A stretch of DNA of 64,000 nucleotides, taken from Cristatella mucedo. Its lineage: Eukaryota; Bryozoa; Phylactolaemata; Cristatellidae. This document shows positions 48,346 through 59,884 of this stretch, piece after piece; the stretch's first letter is position 1; each line of letters starts with the position of its first letter. The notes below the pieces were generated by a model. It saw nothing but the letters and a program-made list of their open reading frames with translations. It did not search any database and had not been told where the DNA came from. Both the position numbers and the translations under genes were made by a program. The stretch is from NCBI GenBank assembly GCA_009760855.2, contig WPIO01000003.1, forward strand, positions 1,538,001-1,602,000, written 5' to 3'.

Positions 48346-50748
48346 AAATAGTTGTTGCAGTAAATTGAGCGTGCAAAGCTCGGGCATAAACGCCTTATCA
48401 TCATTCTCATAGCGTACTGTTAGAAACCTTGTCATGTACACGTAAGACTAAACATTACTGCTGCGCTTATCTTTTCAATATAGCTAGTATTATTATTATT
48501 GAGGTTTTTATGCCATTTCGAAACAGCGAATCTCCACCGATCGCAGGTGGTCAGAGTGGCTCGTGCAGACCTGTGACTTTGGCCGAATTCGCGTTGGACT
48601 GTGCCCCATTTGACAAGTCGCTGCTGCTGGCACTCGGATAGACTGGAAATTCAAACGTGATTTTATCAGGTGCTTAAATTATTCAAGCAATTACTGGATG
48701 AGTACCTATTCAAACGAATCTAGTGCTCGTGTCGCAGGGCGGCCAGAGCGGCTCCGTTCGGATGCTTTGTACGAGGAAAAGCAGGCGGGCAAGAGGCGAA
48801 TCCGGACCTTGCGACGTAGCAGTGCCTTGGGGCGCAACTTCTGTGGACTGCGTGACTGTGCCACCATGTCTCCTGACTCAAATCGTTAAGCTAGGCATCG
48901 AACCAACCACAAGTTCTTCTGGGAATCTAGCCGTCATTTATGCCCTCATTTCCCGTGTCTCATATCCGCTTACCTCAGCACTTCAGCTAGCCTGACGACA
49001 AATGCAAAGTAGCTAACAACGCAAGTGGCGCTCACAGCATCTGCTGGGACCTTGAGATGTGCCCTTTCTGTACAAATCCTGGCTGATACGGAACATGTAA
49101 CCAGTAACTGCAGTTTGCACGTTGGCATTTTGCATGCTAGTGCTAACGATCCATATGGTCATTCTTGCCTTCCAGCACATGTACGGTGTCTACCTAGAGA
49201 TTCATTTCCTGAGATTCTAACACATAGGTTATGCATGGGTTTTTTATTGTGATATAAACATGATTTCTAGATAAATGCTGACTAAAATGGCTTCTGGTAA
49301 TCCAGCTTCAGCTTGAATGTTATGTGATTAGAAGAAGACGAGTTACATTTCAAGGCAGCATCTTTCAACGAGCAACAATTTTAGACTATCGGTATAGAAT
49401 TTGCGTAGAAATCAATTTATAAGAAACCTGAGCAAATCTGAACCAATCGCTGCAGCTTCTACTTATGGATTTTTCTTGTAAATCTGACCGTGCCAAGTTC
49501 ACGTGTAAACGTCTTTTTCTCATTCACGCAGAGCGATATGAAAAACGTATTGCAAAAGAAATATGGTTAATAATTACTTCCGTGGTAACTGCTTGTTATT
49601 GTGATTATTTTTATTTTTATGAAGGCTTTTGTGCCTGTTCGAAATAGATAATTTCCAACTGTCGCAGGTGATTGGAGTGCTTGGTGTGTACCTATGACTT
49701 GGGGCGGATTCGTGCTGGACTATGCCCCATTTGACAAGTCACTGCTGCTGGCACTCGGATATCCTGTGAAAATTCAAGCGTGAATAAATCAGGCGATGAC
49801 TTCATTTAACAAATTTCTAGATGGGTACTTATTCGAGGTCATCTAGCCCTAGCCTCGCAGGGCGGTCTTAGCGGCTCAGTCAGGACGCTTGGTGAACGGC
49901 AACGGCAGGCGGTGCTGAGGCGGAGCCGGACCTTGCAATGTACCCATGCCTTTTGGCGGAAGTGCTGTGGACTGCCGTGCATTTGCCGTCGTCGCGTCGT
50001 TGCTTTTGCTCTGCCCTGTGGAAAGAAAGAGCCACTGTTTCAAGAACTGTCCAAGTGTGTCTACACGTAATTCATCCATTCGTTGGATTACACGGTTGGA
50101 CTACGGTGACGGGTGGAGATGGTAAGACCGACTAATCAACGTGCCGTAAGAGTTAACATAAATACAGTGGAATCTATTTACGTGCATTTGGTCTGTGTAT
50201 CTCACCTCTCTGTATCGTAGTGACTTGCTAAGCCGAACGCTTTTAGCAAGAAAAAGACGTCATTCTGGGACTCATTTAAGTACGACTTTTCGAATGTAAC
50301 CTGAAGTAGAGGCTCTGATACTTTATTGCAATACTAAGGAAAATGGCATCGTTATTTTCGGTGAAAGGTACTTAAGGTATCCCTCTCGTGTGGTCGATAA
50401 AAATTTATTTATCTTTCGCAGGAAGTTTTTAAGTTCATTATTTAAAAGTCTGGAAACAGAATGATTGGAAGCCCGAGTCTGGTTGTCCCGCAACACGGCC
50501 CCGTCTTCATAGTAACCTCCGTCGTTTTCACGTGACTGCGAAATTGGAAGGTGCAGCCCTTAATCTCGGCTCTGCTCGCGAATTCCGATAATGGCTGCAA
50601 CATATTTGGGCATACTATAGCAAAGTGACCTTACAATGGACGACCGCATTCCACAATTGCTCCACAGTCAAGTCTGCCTACTTTCGGGTACGTTGCATTT
50701 CGAAAAGTTGATCCGGCTTGGACTTGCGTACTATATCCGAGTTGGTAG
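48346..50748 (+). mobile_element. Composite repeat C, + orientation, tandem partial units
   Basis: Two head-to-tail 5' modules begin near 48480 and 49590, both with CCCCATTTGACAAGTC and CTGCTGGCACTCGGAT. The first jumps at about 48870 into the LINE-derived 3' module (48870-49300, nearly identical to 45480-45900). The second continues through the full 5' module to GCAAAGTGACCTTACAATG at 50620, then breaks into the satellite at about 50750. Spacing of the unit starts is about 1.1 kb. Confidence 0.72.
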
Positions 50749-50749
50749 G

Positions 50750-53440
50750 TGGATTGATTGTTATTAGTCTCACGTGGTACGATCGCTTCACCCATACCAA
50801 TACGTCTCACGACTTGAGGTTTGTGTGTACACTGACAACGAATAGATTTCCGTATTTTTCAAGGCCGTTGCCGTCGATTGCCGCGAACTGCCCTCGCATG
50901 TACGATCAAGATTGGTTTATAGGACGCGGTTGCACTTTTAATAAAGCAAGTCCTACGCAAGAAAATGTGATCTTTTCCGACCGGCTTTGTTTGTAATCGT
51001 AAAAGACAATCACAGATTGCTGTATTATCTTGAGCTATTGCCGTGGATTGCCGTGGATTGCCCTAGGTTGAACGCGAAAAAGGACAGCACGTGACGCCCA
51101 CAGTGAGCGTTACGTAGTAGGATAATTACAAATTCAAGCAGCCAATGTCCAGCAAATTTGAACCAGATTGCTGCAGAGGCCGTGCTATTGCCGTCGATTG
51201 CCGTGCATTGCCCTCGATTGTGCCTTTGTCGATTGTGTAAATGGATGTGGCTGCAGTTTTAATGCAGTATAGTGCAATGCGCAAGAAAAGTTGGAGTTTT
51301 TCTCAGCAACTGTCGGTGCATTTGCAACTGTCCGTCATGGATCGGTGCATTTCCCCGCGCTATTGCCGTGGGTTGCCGTCGATTGAAAGCGCATCATGGG
51401 TGAAAATTATGCGCGCACACAGGCGCATGTTATGTGAAATGAGAGTTGCAGTTTATTGCAGCCAATCTTTTCAATTTTCAACGGATTTCGCTTTTGGCCC
51501 CTACCATTGCTGTTGATTGCCATGCATCACTGACAGTTAACAAACAAAGCATCTTGAAAGTTCAACGGTTTTACTTTGGACGCAGGGGAAGGTTATATGT
51601 AATGGCAATTAAGGCTTTCTCGCTGCCAATTTCTCTTCAATTCGCCGGGAGTTGGGATATTGGCCCAGGACATTGCTGTCGATTGCCGTTGATTGCTCGC
51701 GAATATACGTTCGCGATTGGTTGAAAAGATTTGATTGCACTTTCAACACAGTGGGCTGTGACAGGTAAGATATATTTTATCTTGGCCCAGTCACTTTCCA
51801 GTGATTTGCGATTGACCATAATGGATTGCCGTATTTGCCCGGACCATTGCCGTCTGTTGCCATGCATTGTCCAAGATTGAACGGTCAGAGCTGGTTGAAA
51901 GTATATGTGCACGCTGTGAGATGTTACGTGGAATAAGAATTAGAGCTTGGTGCAGCCGATTTCTCGTTGATTTACCACGGATTTCGGTATTGATCCCTGC
52001 CATTGCTGTCAATTGCCGGGTACTGTTGAAAATTAACGTGCACAATAGCTTGAAAGTCCTACGATTTTACTTTCAGCACAAAAAAATGTGAAATGCGATG
52101 ACAATAGGCACTTCGTGCAGCGAATTTAGTGTCAACGTGCCACGGATTGTAGTGGATTGCTGCCTCGAGCCGAGCAGTGGCCGTAGATTGCCGTGCATTG
52201 CCCGAGATTGTACGAGCGCAATTGCTTAAAATAATGTGGTTGAACTTAATTAGTGTGCTTTGTAACATGCATAACAAATTGAAGCATCGTGAAACCGATT
52301 TTAGGGCATTTTGCATCAGATTGCTGTAAATTGAGGTATTTTCCCGGGCAATTGCAGTCAATTGCAGTGAATGGCTGCTGAATGAGTAATGCAATTGTAG
52401 TGAAATTGTGGGATTAAACTATACAAAAATTAGAGCAACGTACAATCACTATTGGAGCTTACAGTGTACGTATTCTGGTCGATTTTTTGGCGGGTTGCAG
52501 TACACTGACTTACTGGCCCGGGCAGTTGCAGTCGATTGCAGTGCATTGCTGCAGAACGGCCAAAGCTATTACAGTGAAGTTATGCAAGTACACAGTAACT
52601 GAAGAGTAGAGCAGCTTTCAATTATAATTAGAGCTTATAGTGTATGCGTTCTGGTTGCTGTGTAGCATATTGCAGTAGATTTCGGCGGATTGAGATGGAT
52701 TGTGGTATGGGACCGAGTCGTTGCAGTCGATTGCAATTCATTGCATAAGAATCCGTGTGCACAATGGAGCAGAATTTTGTGGATGCACTTTGAACTGAGT
52801 CTATTCCTATATTTAATGTCAATTATAGCTTCATGATGGAGATCTGAGGATGATTTGCAGTGGAATAGAGTAGATTGCCGTAGTTTTCCAGCTCATTTCA
52901 GGCGATAGCCAATTGTCACAGTGTGAGGTTGCACAATATTTTTTATTTCACGTAGTTGTGCACACAGTATGGTGCACTTTAATATACAATAAAAACTGAA
53001 TCTCGGCGCAACGTATTTCGATTTTTTATGCGGTGGATCCTGTGGACTGAAGTGGATTGCATTATTGGCCCGGGTTATTGCAGTCGATTGCAGCGCATAC
53101 ATAGCACGAGGACGGCCGTGCCAATGCAAGTAAATTTTCTTTAATGCAGTTGTCGCAAAGTGTGCTGTCCTATGCAATCCAAAAATGAGCTTTTTGATCA
53201 GGATTGTTTTCGTTGCATGGTGAAATGCAGTGGATTGCAGTGGATGGCGGTATTGGCCTGGGCCACTTCAATCTTATTTCATTGGACTTCGTGAGAATGC
53301 ATGAGCACAATCGCGCAAAATTTTCTGAGTACATTGTGCTTGTAGCGTAGTTGGATATTCCAGATTTTTTGGAGCTGTTCGCAGCAGATTTAGGGTAGAT
53401 TTGAAGAGAACTAGAATGGATTGCGTTGGATAGAGGTACA
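50750..53440. repeat. Degenerate tandem array, monomer about 170 bp, about 15 copies
   Basis: A recurring signature TTGGCCCGGGCCATTGC, then GTCGATTGCNGTGCATTGC, appears near 50868, 51039, 51185, 51358, 51502, 51670, 51842, 51998, 52170, 52348, 52521, 52720, 52895, 53075 and 53260. Spacings are 144-199 bp, mostly 168-180. Between signatures are shared bits such as GATTGCACTTT, AATTAGAGC and GTGCAGCCGATTTC. Left-hand monomers mainly use TTGCCG/TTGCTG and right-hand ones TTGCAG. No long reading frame or known element matches. Confidence 0.85.
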
Positions 53441-54172
53441 GGCGACCGGCGTCAAAGCGCATTTGCATAAGTGCTCGTGCGCGAAGCAACATACAATTTT
53501 GTGGGCAGATAAACTTGAACGTGTACTAAAGTACCAGCAAAAGATTGTAGCTCGGAAACACTTACGTATGGTCGTTGCTAGCATAACTAAAGTGGATTTC
53601 GGTGTAATGCGGGAATTCGACGAACCCTTTATAATGAGACAGCAGGCCGACGTATCCTAAAAACTGCGAACCTTGCCGGGCTTGGCGGTAGGTCTCGAGC
53701 CAACCGGAACTCCAGCGTCCTTGCAGCCCGAAGGGAAGGGATGTCACACTATTTCGTACAACGTTTACGTTAGATGCTTCTGGCGTGCAAGAACTCACTC
53801 ATTGCGTTGTTTGCACATTACTCCTAAAGCCTCGACTGCTTGAAACGAGCGAGCAAACGGATATATCCTCCGGAAACCGTGACTTGGACTGTTTTGTTGC
53901 CGTGGCCTAAAAATCGCAATAGACAGACATTGCATTACCCCTGACTTGAGACGGCATGTAAACGAAAGCTACAAATCCATCTCACCCTCCTCACAGCATT
54001 CTCTCAGCATTCCGTGCAAGTTTTCCTTTGTGTGCTTGCAAAGCTGAAATTATCCGGTTATCATTAACTCATGGACTTGTCTGTATTCGAGCGTATGCTA
54101 GCGTCCTGGAAAGAGATCTACTTTTCTTGGGGTTCGCTAAGTTTTATCTGGAAGATATAATTCTTTCATACA
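53441..54172. other. No gene recognised
   Basis: Unique-looking sequence after the array. No conserved domain. Confidence 0.45.
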
Positions 54173-54900
54173 GCGCCTTAAGAGAATTTAATCTCTATCC
54201 AGGCACTTCACCTGTGCCACGGGGCTCGAGCCCACGACCTCAATCGCAATAATAATACTATTATAATAATACACTTGATAACGGGCCCTCGAAGAACTCA
54301 ATCTCTTTCTAGGTGCTTTAGATTTGCTTCGACAGAAACATGATCGAATGGTGAGTGGTATCATGGTTGATAGACAACGTGAATAAAATGGTTAGGGGTA
54401 ACAAGCACAGGGTCAGCATGCAGGTGTGGTTAGTAGCAGCATGCAACAGTGTAAGCACGCACAAGCACATAAAGAACAAATCACAGAATCCCACTAAATC
54501 TAAATTCTGCCATAAATAAATGCGTTTTTAAGTTCTTTTTAAATGTGGCCAAGTCAGGGGATGTCGTGCCGCAAGTCGGGAGTGAGTTCCAGGTTTGGGA
54601 GCATACGAACTAAATGCATGGCTCTATTGGATTTGAGGTTTGTACCAGGTATAGGTTAACAGTTAGATTCCAAAAAATGGGTAGTACGATGCTTGGCCTG
54701 GTGAGGCAGTAGATCTAATAACTCTAATAACTAACTTTAACGTTATTAGTTAATTTTGTGTCTGGAGCTAAAGAATGGAGGGACCTAAGAGTGAGTGACA
54801 AAACCTTGACGTCGAATCGTTGCCTGACTAATAGCCAGTACAGGTCGGCGAGAAGTGGTGTGATGTGGCAACTGCGACGCTCACGACATACGAGCCTATC
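54173..54900 (-). mobile_element. LINE family A, 3' part, with a second 3'-end fragment beside it
   Basis: 54173-54215 is a lone stem-loop fragment (GCGCCTTAAGAGAATTTAAT). 54244-54900 is a longer copy with AATAATACTATTATAATAAT tail, 3' UTR and the ORF2 end, broken by indels and a local insertion near 54715-54760. A B-box-like GGGCTCGAGCC at 54225-54235 hints at a SINE scrap between them. Confidence 0.75.
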
Positions 54901-55289
54901 GTGAAGTACATTCACCTTGACCTTGGTCTGGGCGAGCACTTTAACCACTGGTCTATTGCCATCTCGCCGCACGACCGAGACGACGCGCATGATCACCAGC
55001 AGAGCGGTACGAGCTCGCGAAAGCTGTCCAAAGCGGCGAGGTTTCGTAGGAAAGACGCCAGTCAGGTCGAGCGTAGCGCTCTGAACGGCTGCCATGCCAA
55101 ACTCGCGCCGTATGAGCTAGCGACGCCGGGAGCCAGGTTAAGATGAATCTTTGCGCAGCGCTAGGCGCCCCGCTCTCCGTCAGAGTCGAGTCTCGGGGTC
55201 GCGGGTCTCATGGGCTATGGCCGCAACTGATTGGGTAATCAGCGCTCGCGGTCGACCGGTATTTAATAGTCGCGGATCGGCGGGTAAGG
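54901..55289. other. Start of GC-rich block, no gene recognised
   Basis: CpG content rises sharply. TATTTAAT near 55261 could serve as a weak TATA element for the candidate exon that follows. Confidence 0.4.
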
Positions 55290-55394
55290 GCTCTCGCTGA
55301 GAGGCATGCTGCAGTCGCAGCATACACGCACTCTCTGTCGATCTCCATCTCTCTGTGCGACTCGTCTCAAGAACCCTCCTCGTTCCTCGAGCAG
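55290..55394 (+). promoter_or_regulatory. Candidate promoter and noncoding first exon
   Basis: A pyrimidine-rich stretch with a short palindrome (ATGCTGC, AGTC, GCAGCAT) near 55304-55321 ends in the perfect donor GAGCAG|GTAAGT at 55395. No acceptor for it was identified in the window. The assignment rests on composition and the donor. Confidence 0.35.
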
Positions 55395-55887
55395 GTAAGT
55401 GAAGTCAAGCAGCAGGCGACGGCGGCGTCGCTACCGCGGAGCCTGTCCAACGACTTATGCAAAGTTGTCGCAATGTGGCTCGGCAAAACTCTGCACGTTG
55501 GAGCTTGACTTTCGGGCAATTGCGGCCGCGGCGGCTTTGCCTACTTTGCCAAGGCGCCCGCGCTTTTCTCCGCCGCTCGCACCGAGCGGAACTGAGAAGG
55601 TGCGGCCGCGGCCATGGCATCACATCCGTTCGCGGCGCGCGGCCACTTCCATCCAGGCCGGCGCGCACCTTGTCCAGGCGCCGGCATTGGCTCCGGACGC
55701 CGCCGCTGGCGCGCAGAGCTTTGGGTCGCCGTCGCGTCCTACTACGCTCCGCTCGCAACTAAAGCGGTCTCGGCGCTCCGGTCAGCCGAGCGCCGAGCAC
55801 CGAGCGCGTCAAGCGAGACGAGAGACCGAGCGTCCGAGCGTGTCGCTGGAGCGGAGCGCGAACTCCGAGTCGGAATCTGAAAATGGA
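55395..55887. other. GC-rich CpG-island-like sequence
   Basis: A very GC-rich stretch. Open frames on both strands reflect composition and show no domain. Confidence 0.5.
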
Positions 55888-56075
55888 GGCCAGGTTCCAG
55901 GCCTGGCAGCGTTGCAACGACGGCGCACTCGAGAGCGCGCGACAAGAAGCCCGGGACAAGAAGCCCCTCACAGCGGTTCCACGTTGAGCACTCGGAGGAA
56001 GTGGCCAATTGTAGCAGCACCAGTCTTTTCTCGGGTCTTCTTTTTCCGTCTGTAACGCCGCCTAGTCATCGTCGT
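55888..56075 (+). repeat. Copy 1 of a ~185-bp direct duplication
   Basis: It contains GGTTCCAGGCCTGGCAGCG, AAGCCCCTCACAGCGGTT and AGTGGCCAATTGTAGCAGC and ends CATCGTCGT. Copy 2 is at 56212-56395, and a LINE A 3' end sits between them. Confidence 0.88.
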
Positions 56076-56083
56076 GTAGCATA

Positions 56084-56161
56084 TTAATAATAATAATAAT
56101 AATAATAATAATTCACTTGATAAAGCGCCCTCAGAGAACTTAATCTCTCTCTAGGCGCTTA
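56084..56161 (-). mobile_element. LINE family A, minimal 3' end
   Basis: A (TAA)n tail and a near-perfect stem-loop end abruptly at TAGGCGCTTA, only about 78 bp in all. Confidence 0.88.
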
Positions 56162-56211
56162 CGTCTATTCAGGGACTGCGCTAGCGTCGCAGCCGGAAAT
56201 TCGAGCGAGCC

Positions 56212-56395
56212 AACTACCAGGCTCCAGGCCTGACGTCGTTGCAACGATATCGCGCTCGAGCGCTCGCAAAAGCCCGGGAAAAAAAGCCCCTCACAGCGGT
56301 TTCACGTTGAGCACTCGGAGGGAGTGGCCAATTGTAGCAGCACCATTCTTTTTTCCTGTCTTTTCCGTCAGTAAAGTCACCTAGCCATCGTCGTC
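56212..56395 (+). repeat. Copy 2 of a ~185-bp direct duplication
   Basis: The same landmarks as copy 1 in the same order, with scattered substitutions and small indels. Confidence 0.88.
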
Positions 56396-57377
56396 TTGAG
56401 TGAAGCACCGACGTTTGAGCCGAGTAGCGTGTCCGCTGCACCCGCTGAGCCATCGTATAAGGGGTGCTGCTCAACAAACGTTCAGGCAGTCACTGCCTGT
56501 CCGCTGTGCATCGTTCGGTCAGACAGGTTTTGCTCAACATTTCCAACATCGTAAAAAATGAAGCTCCAGGATGCTTGATGATATGTTTATAGCAAAACCT
56601 ACCTGGCCGAAATCAGAAATAAGTAATTGGGCTACGTTAAATAAGCAGAATGAAACTCACGTTTCAAATTTCACTCCGAATTAGCAGCCAAGTTATGGAG
56701 TTAAAAGGTGCAAAGCTACATTGAAAATGGAGCTTGTTAAAATTCACAAGCATGCACCTCAAAAGATTTTTCCCAGAGGTATCTCGATCTGACAAAGATC
56801 GACAATTTCGGAAGCAAGTCGCACACGATGTTGGGATCGGTAAATTGTTTATTTGAAGATAGGTTGCTTCCGGTTTACACCTGGGTTAGTCGTGGTTTGC
56901 ATAATCATTTTTTTACGTTGAAGGCGTCGGAACTTCCAATCCTGTTTCTTAAACGTTCACCTTTTGAAAGTTACCTTAAGCAAATTTTCAATCGTCGAAC
57001 CAATTTTGTAAGTATTTTTTTGACATTCCCTTGAAGCCGTTCCAAGGCATTATAATTTTTGGAACCGTTGAGTATTAGGAATATAGTATTATATAATATA
57101 TTGATAATAATCTACTGTGATACATTAATAATATAATAGGATGTAATACCATTATGTGTAATAGTATTACACAAAAGATGTTATTTTTGGAATACTATCT
57201 GTCTTGGGGTCGTGATCTAGATGATTTAGCAGGCTGCTATTTCGCTTGCGAATATGACGACGGTAACCCGACTCCCACAAGGTTGAATTTTCAAACAATA
57301 CCCGTAATACGCGCTCCCAGCTCCTGTTTGATGCGCTCTGCCTAAAGTCAATAGCGAAAAGCCAACGAGATCACCGG
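56396..57377. other. No gene recognised
   Basis: AT-rich. A perfect inverted repeat TGTGTAATA, G, TATTACACA lies at 57155-57173 within a TATAATATA-rich stretch. Confidence 0.5.
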
Positions 57378-57661
57378 ATGCTCGGCCTCAGGGCGCTGCC
57401 GGCTGAGCCGCGGAACCGCCGCTTGCTGTCAGCTCTATGCGCGGCCGGTCGCACAGGCCCGACTCTCTTCTTTTCCGAGGGGCGCGGGAGCCGAGACACA
57501 TTAGCAGATCGGCTGAACGAGCGAAGCCTCAACGACGCTGATTACGATGCGGTGGCTCCAGCAGCCTGTGCGGGGACAGCGAAGTCGGCGGCTGCGGCGG
57601 CTGCGGCGGCGGCGGTGGCAGCAGCGTGACCAGCGGCGGCCGTTAGTTGTAGAGCCACGCG
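57378..57661 (+). promoter_or_regulatory. Candidate 5' UTR and promoter of a secreted or membrane protein gene
   Basis: GC-rich, with a GGC/GCN repeat tract at about 57586-57625 that could form G-quadruplexes. It leads directly into the signal-peptide ATG at 57662. Confidence 0.4.
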
Positions 57662-57719
57662 ATGCGATTTCTGCTGCTCGCCGGAGCAGCGCTCTACGGC
57701 TGCCTTAGCATCGCGGCAG
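57662..57719 (+). CDS. First coding exon of an unidentified signal-peptide protein
   Basis: The ATG is followed by MRFLLLAGAALYGCLSIAA. This is a textbook signal peptide: a basic residue at position 2, a hydrophobic core and small residues at the end. The exon then stops at GCAG|GTGAGG, a consensus donor in phase 1. Ending an exon right at the signal-peptide cleavage site is common in secreted proteins and receptors. No downstream exon was found before 64000, so product and true length are unknown. Reading on without splicing gives low-complexity sequence that stops at 57979. Confidence 0.5.
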
Positions 57720-58740
57720 GTGAGGGAGCAATCGGCCGTCGAGCGCTTTGGCGGCCACCGGAGACGCAGCCATCTGTCGCGAGTCGGCTAACGCTCCAAG
57801 CGCCATACCCACCGCCTCCTGGCGGCGGCGACGGAGGCGGTACCGGTTGCGTCGGCAGTCGCGCGTATGAGCGTCCCAGCTACGTAGTCCGGCGTGCGTC
57901 GGAAGCCCGAGGCGCTGAGTCGCTCTATCGTGTACTAAACGCGGAGTCGGAGCTGCAACACGTAGTTATGCGATTCTAAGCAAGGTGCTCAGCCAAGATT
58001 TGAGTACGGCAGGAGCGAAACTGGACCTTGGGGATCGAGGCACAAGGTCAAGGACCGTGTTCAAAATTGGCTCGGAAAAACGTCTTTGAGACCCTCTACA
58101 AATTGGCTGCCTTGACTCTTATTATTCGTACTTGCACTTTTCAGCTGAGTCGTTAGTTCAAATCTGACAAATTTTAGCAGGCCTCTAGCACCGTATCGGA
58201 GGTGCGCCGTTAGGAAATTAGTCTTCCGACTCTCACTGAAAAGAACCTGGCACCCGCTACCATGAGCGCGTGCATCATAACGTGATGCAGGTAGGTGCTG
58301 GCGGCGCGTCGTCAAAATACCTCTTTTAAATGTTCATTAGAGAATTTCATTTAATAGCAATACAAATGCAATCCATCCGCATAAATAACCGGCAGTCTCT
58401 ATTATAATATACGCGGGACATGCGCGAGTAAGACTATATCTCTCTGAAAAGCCTGTCTTCCACCATCTTGAATCGAATTGGCTTAATCGTTAGAAGAAAA
58501 ACAATCTTTGATCTGAGACGCAACCCAGCCTCTAGAGCAGCTATGTTCACACTCTATGTTAAATAACTTATTTCTTAAATTAAATACTTTGTGTTAAAAA
58601 CTTATTTATTAAATTCTTAAGCCTCCACGAAACCTGAAAACATGTAAAGATTATCGAGCCTCTAAAAGGAGGCGCGGCCAAGGGCGGGGCGGGTACAGTT
58701 GGCAAGCTTACGCAGCTGGAACATTCATAAGCGCAGCGTC
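57720..58740. other. Presumed intron or flank, no gene recognised
   Basis: GC-rich to about 57960, then AT-rich. No conserved coding segment. Confidence 0.45.
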
Positions 58741-58758
58741 CGCCACTGCAGCCACCCC

Positions 58759-58766
58759 TATATAAT
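58759..58766 (+). promoter_or_regulatory. TATA box of a candidate promoter
   Basis: TATATAAT sits in a GC-rich context. About 130 bp downstream are donor-like sequences (GTAAGC at 58890, GTACGG at 58898), suggesting a short first exon around 58790-58890. No transcript evidence. Confidence 0.4.
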
Positions 58767-59884
58767 GCGCCTTAGCGGCTCCAGCAGCTCGGCGGCTGCT
58801 CGCTTAGTCGCAGAAGCCGCACCTGGGGAACAAGCAGGTCGAGAAGCGAGGATAGCAAGATACGCAGACAAGGAGAGCGAGCACGATACGTAAGCAGGTA
58901 CGGAGACGATGGCCGAGGATGAGACAGCGATCGAGAGCGCCCACACACACTTCACATTGGCCAACTCGTGTCCTCCTCGATGTACAGCCGCTTGCTCCGC
59001 CGCCGCCGCATGGGGGCCGCGGCTGACCAATACGAGGCGCGAAGTGCTAGCGAGGCTCGACGTGCGCGTCGCCGCTCGCTTCCGGTTGCTGCTTGCATCG
59101 CTTCTGAGCGGCCGGCTAGGATCCTTGCTGCTCCACATGCAGTTCGCTCACGGAATGCATGGCATCGCCAACAGTCGCGTTCTGACTGATCCCGTTTGCC
59201 GACGTCTCGCTGCGACTGTAGCACCTCGTCTAATTTAGCGTGCGGCCGGGCGCCAACTGACGGCTCGACTACCGACCAGACACCGACGAGTGTCGAGCCG
59301 ACCCGGACCACAGGTGAGCTGAGGCTCGACAGACCCTACCGCGACTCGCTCGGCGGCTCGAGCTCTGCCTTTCGACCTCCGCAGGCTGCAGCACCAGCGC
59401 CGAGGCGCTGAGCGCGCCGTGCAGCCGGCGGAGGTCGAGGACCGGAGGTCGCACGGGAAGCGATAAGGCGTGAGTGCCACGAGCCGACTTCGACCGCTTT
59501 GTGAGCGGCGCGTTGGCAGCCTGGCTAAAAGACGGCAGCGAGACGCGCGTCGCAGGCGCGTTCGCGACGTCTGCAGCTTAGAGACCGCGAGGCGAGAGCG
59601 AGAACTAGAAGCCTAGCAGCAGCAGCAGCAGCCGCATGTGCCGCAGCCGACCGAAGCTGCAGCTGAGACCGCATTCGTCTTTTCTGTCGAAACTATTTTC
59701 GGTTTGACGCTTCACCACGACATACAGAGGTTATGCATACGCACCGGATGCACATAGAAAGTTTCGACTAAATCTAGGTTGACTATTGTTGCACGTCAAC
59801 ACATTGGCCTTACCGTCTCTATGTATCGCCTAAGCCCGAAAGTGTAACGCGAAGTTTAAATAAGTAACTGGCAGACACGTGTGA
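58767..59884. other. GC-rich block, with a strong hairpin
   Basis: Arms near 59373-59390 (CGACCTCCGCAGGCTGCA) and 59420-59437 (TGCAGCCGGCGGAGGTCG) pair with one mismatch. Inside them CAGCGCC and GGCGCTG pair as well. An AGC/CAG run lies near 59613-59632. Open frames at 58909-59238 and on the other strand show no domain. Confidence 0.5.

Noticed and set aside
55399-56055. 218-codon Arg/Ser-rich frame in the GC-rich block
   Set aside because: It begins at a non-ATG codon, is compositionally biased and crosses one copy of the 185-bp duplication.
58909-59238. 109-codon frame with a good Kozak start (MAEDETAIESAH)
   Set aside because: Interesting position below a TATA box, but no domain, biased composition and competing frames on the other strand. 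Not enough to call a gene.
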